Source of the DNA: Alistipes sp. CAG:831
GTDB taxonomy: Bacteria; Bacteroidota; Bacteroidia; Bacteroidales; UBA932
DNA length: 16,216 nucleotides
Assembly (NCBI GenBank): GCA_000432775.1
Contig: HF990407.1
Location: 1 to 16,216, forward strand
Direction of reading: 5' to 3'
A program made the position numbers and the translations under genes. The notes under the pieces are model-generated. The model saw only the letters and a list, made by a program, of their open reading frames with translations. It was not told the origin of the DNA and did not search any database. Position 1 is the first letter of the stretch; every line of letters starts with the position of its first letter. Shown here one piece after another: positions 1 to 5,389 of this stretch.

Positions 1-217
1 TCCGGTGTCTGTCGCGAGGGTGAGCACCCCCTACTCCTTCGGAAGGAGTAGAGAAATGCCGGAAAACGCGACACCTTCGGAAGGAATGCAGGGCAGATTT
101 TCAGCGAAAGTGGCTCTCCGGTGCCTGTAGCGAGGGGGAGCACCACCTACTCCTTCGGAAGGAGTACGGAAAATGCGGGGTAACGCGACTCCTTCGGAAG
201 GAGTGCGAGGTAATTTT
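1..217. repeat. Two tandem ~116-bp units carrying a palindromic 17-mer
   Basis: Bases 1-116 and 117-217 align with a period of 116-117 bp; both begin TCCGGTG and share the block GCACC..CCTACTCC. Each unit contains two copies of a palindromic core built on CCTTCGGAAGG: perfect ACTCCTTCGGAAGGAGT at 33-49, 149-165 and 188-204, and a decayed copy at 71-87. The 17-mer is an odd palindrome with 8-nt arms around one central G, so it can fold into a tight hairpin. The array may extend left of the window. No coding function is apparent. The same 17-mer recurs twice before rsmG near the other end of the window, so it is a dispersed repeat. Confidence 0.8.
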
Positions 218-254
218 TGTTACGATTGCGATCAGCCGGCTGCTACGGACGCTA

Positions 255-650
255 TTATCTCCCCTTTCTCGCAACAACAGGCGACAGCAGTGTCGTAGCC
301 AGGACAAGCAGCCACAGATTACCGGTCAACGGATTGTACGCCGCCAGCAGGTCCCTAACCCCAAGACCGCCGGCCAGTCCTGCAACCACCTCGAAAACCA
401 CTGACAGAACAGCCCAGCATATTCCAGTCAGCCAGCGATCACGGGAAGTACTCTCCTTCACTATGCGTGGCAGCAGCAACCAGGTAATCAGGAAAATGCA
501 CGCACTCAGCACAATCCCGCTGACAGGCAATGCCAATTTCTCACCGATTGCCCTGACCAATATATATTCCCGCAATCCACCGTTCAGGATTGCCACAGGG
601 ATAAAGCAAAGCCACACTATGAAAGATTTCAGTATATTGCTCATTGTCAT
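255..650 (-). CDS. Small four-helix integral membrane protein, unknown function
   Basis: A 131-residue, strongly hydrophobic protein. Four membrane segments are visible at about residues 6-24, 40-61, 73-93 and 110-126, with a charged loop (KESTSRDR) between the second and third. The stretch AILNGGLREYIL in and after helix 1 looks like a conserved signature of small uncharacterised bacterial membrane proteins that I recognise only in general terms. The start at 650 has a second in-frame ATG at 644 (residue 3), and either is possible. There is no signal peptidase site, so it should sit in the inner membrane. No neighbour suggests a pathway: downstream lies only the 116-bp repeat and upstream a doubtful repeat-containing ORF. 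GC content is higher than in the element to the right, so it is probably host chromosome. The gene is likely real; no function is assigned. Confidence 0.75.
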   Translation of the reverse strand: MTMSNILKSFIVWLCFIPVAILNGGLREYILVRAIGEKLALPVSGIVLSACIFLITWLLLPRIVKESTSRDRWLTGICWAVLSVVFEVVAGLAGGLGVRDLLAAYNPLTGNLWLLVLATTLLSPVVARKGR

Positions 651-654
651 TCAT

Positions 655-1071
655 TTATTCATTTCTCAAAATGCCTGTTTTGGTAATCAGCGCCGCACCA
701 TTTCGGACGATTTCGGACGGCTGCCTGCTGCATTTGTCCCATGTCATATGCTCTTCTACCATTTCCGGATAAAGATACGACAAATCCCCGAAGCTGCAAC
801 GAGCATCAACACCTCTCAGTACAAAACCCGAAATTCCTCGCACCTTCCCCACACCTTGTACAGGTGCACCAATTTGTGCCATTTTCGGTTCACCTTTGAT
901 GGCCTTCCGAGGGGAGACAGGCCATACAGGACCTACGGAAGGGAACACAACCGCTCCCCTATGCAAAGGTGTACCAATTCGTGCCGTTTTCGGTTCACCT
1001 TTGATGGCCATCCGAGGGGAGACAGGCCATACAGGACCTACGGAAGGGAACACAACCGCTCCCCTATGCAC
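655..1071 (-). CDS. Doubtful ORF with a duplicated 35-residue block
   Basis: An open frame of 138 codons, ending 5 nt before the start of the membrane-protein gene. Its first 70 codons are two near-identical 35-residue units (HRGAVVFPSVGPVWPVSPR...) produced by the 105-bp DNA tandem repeat; the repeat is a multiple of three, so the frame survives duplication. The rest is not recognisably a domain, and there is no signal peptide, membrane helix or clear promoter. The opposite strand also stays open across much of the same stretch, which weakens the coding case. It could be a repeat-rich intergenic region or a decayed gene rather than a translated protein. Listed so that the stretch is described, not as a firm gene. 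Confidence 0.2.
   Translation of the reverse strand: MHRGAVVFPSVGPVWPVSPRMAIKGEPKTARIGTPLHRGAVVFPSVGPVWPVSPRKAIKGEPKMAQIGAPVQGVGKVRGISGFVLRGVDARCSFGDLSYLYPEMVEEHMTWDKCSRQPSEIVRNGAALITKTGILRNE
861..1070. repeat. 105-bp direct tandem duplication
   Basis: Units 861-965 and 966-1070 match at nearly every position with a fixed offset of 105 bp; differences are mainly single transitions near the unit start. Each unit contains GAGGGGAGAC near the middle and CTCCCCTATGCA at its end, which can pair as short inverted arms. The near identity indicates a recent or actively maintained duplication. Confidence 0.9.
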
Positions 1072-1320
1072 AATCAGAAAATGCGGGGAGCTATTGACCT
1101 TTGCATCATGCTGTATATGGAAGTCGATATATGAATCACATACGGCCGGCAGTGGTAAAGACGAAAAACCGACAGCAAGAGACTTGCACTGCCACCTTGT
1201 GGTGCGGGATTATTGTCGATTATCGAACTTTATTACTTGATATAAAGAAGTTTACAGATTTTGTTGCTTGGTATAAAGAACATTATTCTTGTTGTATATC
1301 AGAGGTTTTGTGAAATATTA
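1072..1320. other. Non-coding stretch, probable host/element transition
   Basis: No convincing gene is seen. An inverted repeat GGCAGTG (1147-1153) / CACTGCC (1187-1193) lies in the GC-richer left part. From about 1215 rightward the base composition becomes distinctly AT-rich and stays so until the tRNA-Leu terminator, so the left edge of the inserted element probably falls here. Two short words shared with the element's right end occur here (13 nt at 1217-1229 and 8 nt at 1296-1303), but neither is proven to be an attachment site. Confidence 0.4.
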
Positions 1321-1351
1321 TTGTTGGCGCGGTAAAATATTCGTATATTTG
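1321..1351 (+). promoter_or_regulatory. Bacteroidota-type promoter for the structured RNA/lipoprotein unit
   Basis: TTG at 1321-1323 and TATATTTG at 1344-1351, separated by 20 nt, match the Bacteroidota -33/-7 consensus. The start would fall near 1358, inside the perfect 12-bp palindrome CCTAGCGCTAGG (1357-1368), which could bind a dimeric regulator or form the 5' end of the RNA. Confidence 0.7.
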
Positions 1352-1356
1352 CAGTT

Positions 1357-1590
1357 GCCTAGCGCTAGGTAGACATATTAGCGAAAGTGTTTTCGTTTTC
1401 CTTCTATGGAAATGTGGAAGTTTTCAAGACTCAGGGATTTCGGATACACCTTGCTCGTGCATTGCTTATGTTGTATGCCATTCTTGGGCTCATACTCCAT
1501 ACGTGCCGAGTGTGGAGTATATCGTTTATGAGTCAGGTCTTTCCACAACCTCCATAGAATAAGCGAAATAGGCTCCACACTTTTGTTTTT
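1357..1590 (+). ncRNA. Candidate structured leader or small RNA, family unknown
   Basis: Directly downstream of a good promoter is about 230 nt without a plus-strand gene but with nested pairing. A small hairpin has arms CGAAA (1382-1386) and TTTCG (1391-1395). A long-range stem pairs TTCTATGGA (1402-1410) with TCCATAGAA (1551-1559), continued by TGTGGAA (1413-1419) with TTCCACA (1541-1547) and GACTCA (1428-1433) with TGAGTC (1529-1534). Inside is an 11-bp hairpin, 1492-1502 with 1510-1520, including one G-T pair. A U-rich run at 1581-1592 could be the 3' end. The rod-like outline loosely recalls 6S RNA, but I see no feature that proves it. It could equally be a regulatory leader of the lipoprotein gene. 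The pairings are seen directly; the RNA role is inference. Confidence 0.45.
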
Positions 1591-1613
1591 ATTAAACGGC
1601 ATTAGGAGCCTAT
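1568..1613 (+). promoter_or_regulatory. Hairpin covering an SD-like motif and the start codon
   Basis: ATAGGCTCC (1568-1576) is perfectly complementary to GGAGCCTAT (1605-1613). The 3' arm contains most of an AGGAG motif (1604-1608) and the first two bases of the ATG at 1612. If formed, the stem would hide the start region of the lipoprotein mRNA. A second possible start at 1627 lies just outside the stem. Confidence 0.45.
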
Positions 1614-2052
1614 GCGCAAATTATTTATGATGAGGCATACTTTTATTGCACTTTCGGTATTATTAGTCACAATGCTCTCTGTTTCCTGTTCCAAGGAAAA
1701 CGGTACAGAGGAAGAAGAACAAGAGGTGTCGTTAATAGGCAAGTGGATTTCTTATTGTTACGATGAATTTGGCGAAGTTGGAGAGTTTCTTGAACGCGAG
1801 CCCACAAGTAGGTTTTCTGTTGAATTTAACGAAACGGAAGCCATTATTGTAATTGGCGATATGCCAAATGGCATGTCTTCGATAACAACGGCTTATGAGT
1901 TCAATGATGTTGACAGTACCCTGACGTTCCCAAATGTTTACGAAGAATGTCAAATGTCTTTGTTTGGCCAATTCAAGAATGCTGAGGTTGTTATTCAGCA
2001 AAATGCGCCTTATTGGGATTATAGCTTCGTTTATCATTTCGTAAAAGAGTAA
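1612..2052 (+). CDS. Small lipoprotein with lipocalin-like C-terminal domain
   Basis: A 146-residue protein with a type II signal peptide: positive N-terminus, hydrophobic core at about residues 11-22, and a lipobox ending at Cys26 (LSVSC). After the cysteine comes SKEN and an acidic run; a Lys-acidic motif so close to the lipidated Cys resembles the Bacteroidota signal for surface export, so it may face outward (inference). The mature part begins with LIGKWIS and is rich in beta-type alternation, as in the small lipocalin-like lipoproteins common in Bacteroidota. The annotated start at 1612 lies in a hairpin; ATG at 1627 would still leave a full signal peptide. It lies 26 nt upstream of the barrel gene and is probably co-transcribed with it. 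GC is low compared with the flanking chromosome. Function and ligand unknown. Confidence 0.8.
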   Translation: MRKLFMMRHTFIALSVLLVTMLSVSCSKENGTEEEEQEVSLIGKWISYCYDEFGEVGEFLEREPTSRFSVEFNETEAIIVIGDMPNGMSSITTAYEFNDVDSTLTFPNVYEECQMSLFGQFKNAEVVIQQNAPYWDYSFVYHFVKE

Positions 2053-2078
2053 ATAATTAATGCCACAAACATATTCTT

Positions 2079-2759
2079 ATGAAAAAGATTCTTTTTATAG
2101 TACTGTCCTTAGTACTTAATGCAAGTTATGTACTTGCTGCACCTATGCAGGATTCTACGGATGTTAAAGTACAGAAAACGTTAGCGGCTAAACAGCAACG
2201 GGAACTGTACAAGGCTGAATTGGAAACGGCTATGCATGGGTTGCGCATGGGCGCAGAGTATTCATACAGACCTATGGGAACCATTGGAACACAAGGAGCG
2301 ACCAAGCATGGAGTCAGATACCTTATTGGTTATAGATTTACGAGATGCTGGTACGTTGGAGGTATTGTCGGTGTTGATTTGACAACGCCATTTACCATTT
2401 CACGCGATGGATATTACGACCAATCCCTCAACTATTCTATTAGTCGAAAGGATAAGGTTTATATTCCTGTAATGGCAGATATACGATTGTACTTTAATGT
2501 GGCGAGAGTGAGCACCTACTTATATACCAACGTGGGAGCAGAATTTTCAAGTACAATAGCCGCTATTGGGTTGCTTGGTTTGGGCTTTGACATACATACG
2601 GTGAAAGACCAATGTGTGAATCTAAGTTTGGGTGTAGGACTTGGAAGTTGGGAAAGTGCAGAAGGCAATGGTATCGGTGGGGTAGGTATCTCCTCAGACC
2701 CCAATTATATGAAAATGGATGGATTTGCTTTTAACTTGAAAATAGGATACTCATTCTAA
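2079..2759 (+). CDS. Predicted outer-membrane beta-barrel protein
   Basis: A 226-residue protein with an Sec signal peptide (MKKILFIVLSLVLN..., probable cleavage after Ala20 or Ala21). A short charged, helix-prone stretch follows (residues 25-55), then alternating hydrophobic/polar strands rich in Tyr and Gly (MGAEYSYRP, YLIGYRF, WYVGGIVGVD, VYIPVMADIRLYF, FAFNLKIGYSF). The last residue is Phe, as in the C-terminal beta-signal of outer-membrane barrels. Size suggests 8-10 strands, like OmpA-like or porin-family small barrels of Bacteroidota. It follows the lipoprotein gene and ends before a strong terminator, so the two form one unit. It may be structural or a receptor-like envelope protein; nothing fixes a substrate. 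I judge it to be element cargo from its AT-rich composition, but it could be an older chromosomal gene. Confidence 0.8.
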   Translation: MKKILFIVLSLVLNASYVLAAPMQDSTDVKVQKTLAAKQQRELYKAELETAMHGLRMGAEYSYRPMGTIGTQGATKHGVRYLIGYRFTRCWYVGGIVGVDLTTPFTISRDGYYDQSLNYSISRKDKVYIPVMADIRLYFNVARVSTYLYTNVGAEFSSTIAAIGLLGLGFDIHTVKDQCVNLSLGVGLGSWESAEGNGIGGVGISSDPNYMKMDGFAFNLKIGYSF

Positions 2760-2795
2760 TTCAGAACATTCCTACGTATGGGATAAAATTAAATG

Positions 2796-2823
2796 GCCGG
2801 GGTGTTTATGCCCCGGCTTTTTT
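2796..2823 (+). terminator. Rho-independent terminator after the barrel gene
   Basis: GCCGGGG (2796-2802) pairs perfectly with CCCCGGC (2811-2817), with an 8-nt loop, followed by six T residues (2818-2823). Confidence 0.9.
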
Positions 2824-2929
2824 ATAGTTTGTTGAATTTATCTAAATCTCATATAGTTGAATGTGTTTACTGATTTTTTACCATTTAAATTATTGCTACA
2901 TAGGTGGTTGACCGTTATAATCATGCTTT

Positions 2930-2955
2930 GGCGGGGTGTTTGTTATACCCCTGCC
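2930..2955 (-). terminator. Possible hairpin at the 3' end of the Rep-like gene
   Basis: GGCGGGGT (2930-2937) pairs with ACCCCTGCC (2947-2955) with one bulged T. It sits just past the stop codon of the minus-strand gene, but no T-run follows on that strand, so termination is uncertain. Its GGGGTGTTT core also occurs in the terminator at 2796-2823. Confidence 0.35.
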
Positions 2956-2963
2956 GCACCATG

Positions 2964-3875
2964 TTAGCGATAGTTGTAAGCGTCAAGGATATCCACCTTC
3001 TCGTCTGTTTCCTTGTCCTTGAAGTACAGAAGTCTACTGCTGCACCATTGCCACAGGCCATAACGAAACTTACTATCGGTCGTAAGTCGATAGAGTGCTT
3101 CCTCCCGCGGTATGCACTGCATCCGGCAGTAATCTACGATGTCTTGATTGCGGACGGTTACTTCTACACGATAAATGGTCTGATTCTCAGGTATATCATC
3201 CCATGCAGGTATGTACTCTTTTTTGTTTGGACAGGCTTCGTCCATTTCTTTAGACTTATTATAAATCTTCAGGCGCAAACCATCCTCTTTCTTCTGCTTT
3301 ATGCATATAGTAGGAGGGTATATTAGCCGTTCTCTGCTGCACGAGTGTATTTCGCAGTAGTCGCTTATCTTGCGTGTCGGATATGTAACTCTTTTGCCGT
3401 TGACGAACATGTTGAGTTGTGCGACATTTCTGACGGCCTTGCGTACGCTGTTGAGGATGTTGATATTGGTGTCAAAGGCTAATTCCGCTATCGTTATATT
3501 GTTGTATTTCAGGCCTATAACTGCCGCTATATCTTCAACCATCCCGGCAATTGAGCTTTTCCCGCCCATATATTCCATGAATGGGGTGTATAACGCCTTA
3601 TTCTCGAAATAGAAGAACACGTAGCCGCGATACATTCCATTTAGCGGAAACTTGAAGTGCCCGAACCTGTGCGCCTTGTCCTCCATGTCCATGTCGACAG
3701 CAATTGTCAAGTTGTCATTATCTTTATCGTCTACTTTGATTAGTCGGAAGTCGACGTAATCTAAAGTGTTGCCGCTTGCAGCAAATTCCTCTTGAAGCCT
3801 ATTCAAAGTGTAGTCGTTGGAAATGAAGCATACTTTGAGTCTGTCGATGTTTAGGCTGTTTCTTTCTTTAATCAT
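2964..3875 (-). CDS. Replication-initiator-like protein (Rep_trans / phage gpII type)
   Basis: A 303-residue soluble protein. The central and C-terminal parts carry the pattern of rolling-circle initiators of the Rep_trans/phage replication-factor type: IAELAFDTN (about residue 128), a Tyr-containing LKIYNKSKEM segment (about 203), and IYRVEVTVRN (about 235), which resembles the R-x-E motif of that group. The C-terminal RYGLWQWCSSRLLYFKD segment is also typical. Such proteins nick a double-strand origin through a tyrosine and start replication; the catalytic Tyr cannot be assigned from sequence alone. The start at 3875 overlaps the stop of the upstream small gene by 8 nt, indicating translational coupling. 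The AT-rich region upstream of that small gene is the obvious place for an origin. It could instead be a regulatory relative of such Rep proteins. Family assignment is moderately sure. Confidence 0.65.
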   Translation of the reverse strand: MIKERNSLNIDRLKVCFISNDYTLNRLQEEFAASGNTLDYVDFRLIKVDDKDNDNLTIAVDMDMEDKAHRFGHFKFPLNGMYRGYVFFYFENKALYTPFMEYMGGKSSIAGMVEDIAAVIGLKYNNITIAELAFDTNINILNSVRKAVRNVAQLNMFVNGKRVTYPTRKISDYCEIHSCSRERLIYPPTICIKQKKEDGLRLKIYNKSKEMDEACPNKKEYIPAWDDIPENQTIYRVEVTVRNQDIVDYCRMQCIPREEALYRLTTDSKFRYGLWQWCSSRLLYFKDKETDEKVDILDAYNYR

Positions 3876-4074
3876 TCTTGTTGGTGTTAATATCGTTATT
3901 ATTTCCCGTCACAGGCTTCATGGGCAATGAGGCCCAATAATCCTGCATAGACTTACTGATTTTCCGCTTGGTATCATTCGACAACTTGCGTCCGCTCAGT
4001 TTTTGAGAGATTTTTTCACGTTGACTGTCCGGCATATCGTTACGATATTGCCTTTTCTTTGGCTTCTGTATCAT
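3868..4074 (-). CDS. Small basic protein with NUMOD3-like motif
   Basis: A 68-residue, highly basic protein. Residues 19-45 (REKISQKLSGRKLSNDTKRK...) match the pattern of NUMOD3, a short helical DNA-binding module usually attached to homing endonucleases; here no nuclease domain is present. It directly precedes and overlaps the Rep-like gene by 8 nt (TTA stop at 3868-3870, Rep start at 3875), so the two are expressed together. A role as a DNA-binding accessory or copy-control factor for the initiator is a reasonable inference. No clear TAnnTTTG box is seen upstream on this strand. The coding case rests on the overlap and the motif. Confidence 0.65.
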   Translation of the reverse strand: MIQKPKKRQYRNDMPDSQREKISQKLSGRKLSNDTKRKISKSMQDYWASLPMKPVTGNNNDINTNKND

Positions 4075-4350
4075 AATGTTATTGTTTAAAATGATTATAT
4101 ACTATAAATAGTGCCTATGGAGGAAAAAGTAAATACTATTGGTATAGTTTGTTTTTTTAGTTGTGTGCTTACAAGGAAAATTAACATAGCCAACAGTCAT
4201 GTACCTATTTTGACTGCTTGTCCATAAACGTAAAATAGTAGGTGTGATTGGCTGTAAATATGCCATAGATTTCGGCTACGAGAGAAAAGTCTCAAAATAA
4301 AATCGTCTCAAATAAATCTGTATTTACTTTGAATTTATCGTAGAAAATAG
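4075..4350. other. AT-rich control region, candidate replication origin
   Basis: No ORF is supported here. A large imperfect stem-loop spans 4188-4253: AGCCAA (4188-4193) pairs with TTGGCT (4248-4253), TCA (4197-4199) with TGA (4245-4247), and ACCT (4203-4206) with AGGT (4240-4243). It competes with a perfect 6-bp hairpin CAGTCA (4194-4199) / TGACTG (4211-4216). Two direct iteron-like words, GTCTCAAAATAA (4289-4300) and GTCTCAAATAA (4305-4315), lie 16 nt apart. The setting between the divergent Rep-like operon and the recombinase gene, with hairpins and iterons, is what a rolling-circle origin region would look like. Origin function is inference. Confidence 0.4.
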
Positions 4351-4404
4351 TACCAAATATATCAAAGAATTATTTGGTATTTTGATGCAAAGTGATTATC
4401 TTTG
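4351..4404 (+). promoter_or_regulatory. Promoter with overlapping operator for the small recombinase
   Basis: TATCTTTG (4397-4404) is the -7 box, with TTGG (4374-4377) 19 nt upstream as the -33 box. A perfect 9-bp inverted repeat, TACCAAATA (4351-4359) and TATTTGGTA (4371-4379), covers the -33 box, a natural place for a dimeric repressor, possibly the recombinase itself. The mRNA start is expected near 4411, about 20 nt before the ATG. Confidence 0.6.
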
Positions 4405-4430
4405 TGTCGTAATCAAAAAGAGTAAAGACT

Positions 4431-5096
4431 ATGGCACAGAGAGCAATAATTTATGCGCGTGTATCCTCAACGGGGGCTGTTGAGGGCAGACAGAGTACAG
4501 ATAGGCAAGTCGCAGACTTAAGCAGGTATGCGCAATCTAATGACATGGAAGTGATACGGGTGTTTGAGGAGCATATAAGCGGAGCGAAGAGAACAGAGGA
4601 GAGGCCTGTGCTTCTTGAAGCATTGGAGTTTGCAAAATCCGAGTCCATTGATATGATACTGCTCTCTGAGTTATCCCGCCTTGGCAGGTCGGTGTATGAG
4701 ATACAAGCCATAGTTAAAGAGTTGGTTGACAATAAGATAAATGCCTATTTCCAAAAGGAGAATATTTGTCTTTTCAATTCTGATGGCTCGCAGAGTATAG
4801 TGACCCCAATCCTTATTACCGTTCTTGGAGCCTGCGCTCAACTTGAAAGGGAGAATATTGCTTATAGGTTAAGTTCAGGGCGTAAAAATGCCATAGATAG
4901 AGGGGTACGGATGGGCAGAAAGGAGGGTAGCAAGAAAAGTGTTGAGGTAAAGGAAAAGGAGTATTCGGAAATAATAAAGCGGCTCCGCAGAGGGGATAAA
5001 ATGACTGATATTGCCGCATGGGCAAAGGGTAAGGGCATAAAATGCTCACTGTCAACGGTTAAGAGATTGAAAAAAGAGTTTATAGATAACAAATAG
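4431..5096 (+). CDS. Small serine recombinase (resolvase/invertase family)
   Basis: A 221-residue protein of usual length for small resolvases/invertases. The catalytic domain (1-140) starts with YARVSS, placing the nucleophile at Ser12 next to Arg10. It continues with the DRQVADL helix and the conserved LSELSRLGRS (Arg83 and Arg86), then the long E-helix (ACAQLERENIAYRLSSGR). The C-terminal part (about 175-217) forms a helix-turn-helix with ISLSTVKRLKK-like pattern (actual IKCSLSTVKRLKK). It cuts both strands at a short site using a Ser-DNA link and either resolves, inverts or excises DNA. Its own promoter carries an inverted repeat, suggesting autoregulation. Location between the Rep-like operon and the large recombinase fits dimer resolution or site-specific inversion within the element; which one cannot be told. 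All key residues are present, so it should be active. Confidence 0.9.
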   Translation: MAQRAIIYARVSSTGAVEGRQSTDRQVADLSRYAQSNDMEVIRVFEEHISGAKRTEERPVLLEALEFAKSESIDMILLSELSRLGRSVYEIQAIVKELVDNKINAYFQKENICLFNSDGSQSIVTPILITVLGACAQLERENIAYRLSSGRKNAIDRGVRMGRKEGSKKSVEVKEKEYSEIIKRLRRGDKMTDIAAWAKGKGIKCSLSTVKRLKKEFIDNK

Positions 5097-5108
5097 AGCA
5101 CATGGCGA

Positions 5109-5140
5109 TTTGGGTTTTCAAGTTAAAATCTGTATATTTG
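5109..5140 (+). promoter_or_regulatory. Promoter for the 51-aa ORF / large recombinase operon
   Basis: TTTG (5109-5112) and TATATTTG (5133-5140), 20 nt apart, match the Bacteroidota promoter. The start would be near 5147, leaving a leader of roughly 85-90 nt before the 51-aa ORF. Confidence 0.7.
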
Positions 5141-5146
5141 CATTAG

Positions 5147-5214
5147 ACAGGTGGGTGATACCTGTTGCCCCTTTTAGGGCGTGAATAAGCGGGTTGGTAA
5201 TCATAAAGACCTGC
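5147..5214 (+). promoter_or_regulatory. Structured 5' leader with three hairpins
   Basis: Beginning at the predicted mRNA start are ACAGGT (5147-5152) / ACCTGT (5160-5165), then GCCC (5167-5170) / GGGC (5177-5180), then GCGGGT (5189-5194) / ACCTGC (5209-5214) with one G-T pair. ACAGGT and ACCTGC, or GCGGGT and ACCTGT, could also pair alternatively, which is the pattern expected of a switch, but no known riboswitch is recognised. Confidence 0.35.
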
Positions 5215-5233
5215 ATTATAATCTTATAATACA

Positions 5234-5389
5234 ATGCCAATAAGTCATGGGTATGAATGTTTACTCTCTGAAATCGGTGTTGAGGACAGTACGAGCCAAG
5301 AAATAGTTCTTGACTACATATTCAATCTTGCGAAGTTGGGGATAGAGTATGTGAATAATAAACTAAAACAGTTGAAGGACAATGGATAA
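5234..5389 (+). CDS. 51-aa small protein coupled to the large recombinase
   Basis: An ATG at 5234 opens a 51-codon frame ending in TAA at 5387-5389. The next gene's ATG is at 5382, so the two overlap by 8 nt in the classic ATGGATAA arrangement, which strongly suggests translational coupling. The protein begins MPISHGYECLL and continues with an amphipathic helical part (EIVLDYIFNLAKLGIEYV) and a basic tail (NNKLKQLKDNG). There is a preceding promoter and structured leader and no gene in between. It may be a recombination-directionality or regulatory partner, or only a coupling leader peptide; size and location are the only evidence for this. No homologous family is recognised. Confidence 0.65.
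   Translation: MPISHGYECLLSEIGVEDSTSQEIVLDYIFNLAKLGIEYVNNKLKQLKDNG

Noticed and set aside
217..1134. 305-codon plus-strand open frame
   Set aside because: It is antisense to the membrane-protein gene and crosses the tandem repeat; the product is basic and compositionally odd with no domain.
1217..1229. 13-bp direct repeat CGATTATCGAACT, also at 6788-6800, as the attachment core
   Set aside because: The right copy lies before PEKNAVFDIIGKIS, which looks like native integrase family sequence, so a crossover there would truncate the integrase. A 13-bp match is also expected about once or twice by chance in a window this size.
1402..1559. Retron-like msr/msd, because complementary ends flank a folded RNA
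   Set aside because: No reverse transcriptase is encoded anywhere in the window, and the downstream gene is a lipoprotein.
2796..2955. The two GGGGTGTTT hairpins (2796-2817 and 2930-2955) as element ends
   Set aside because: The first is a standard terminator and the second lies at a gene 3' end; the shared core is short and they are not placed at a composition boundary.
5050..5110. CRISPR or other repeat-spacer arrays
   Set aside because: No regularly spaced direct repeats were found here or elsewhere; all repeats in the window are tandem or palindromic, and no cas genes are present.
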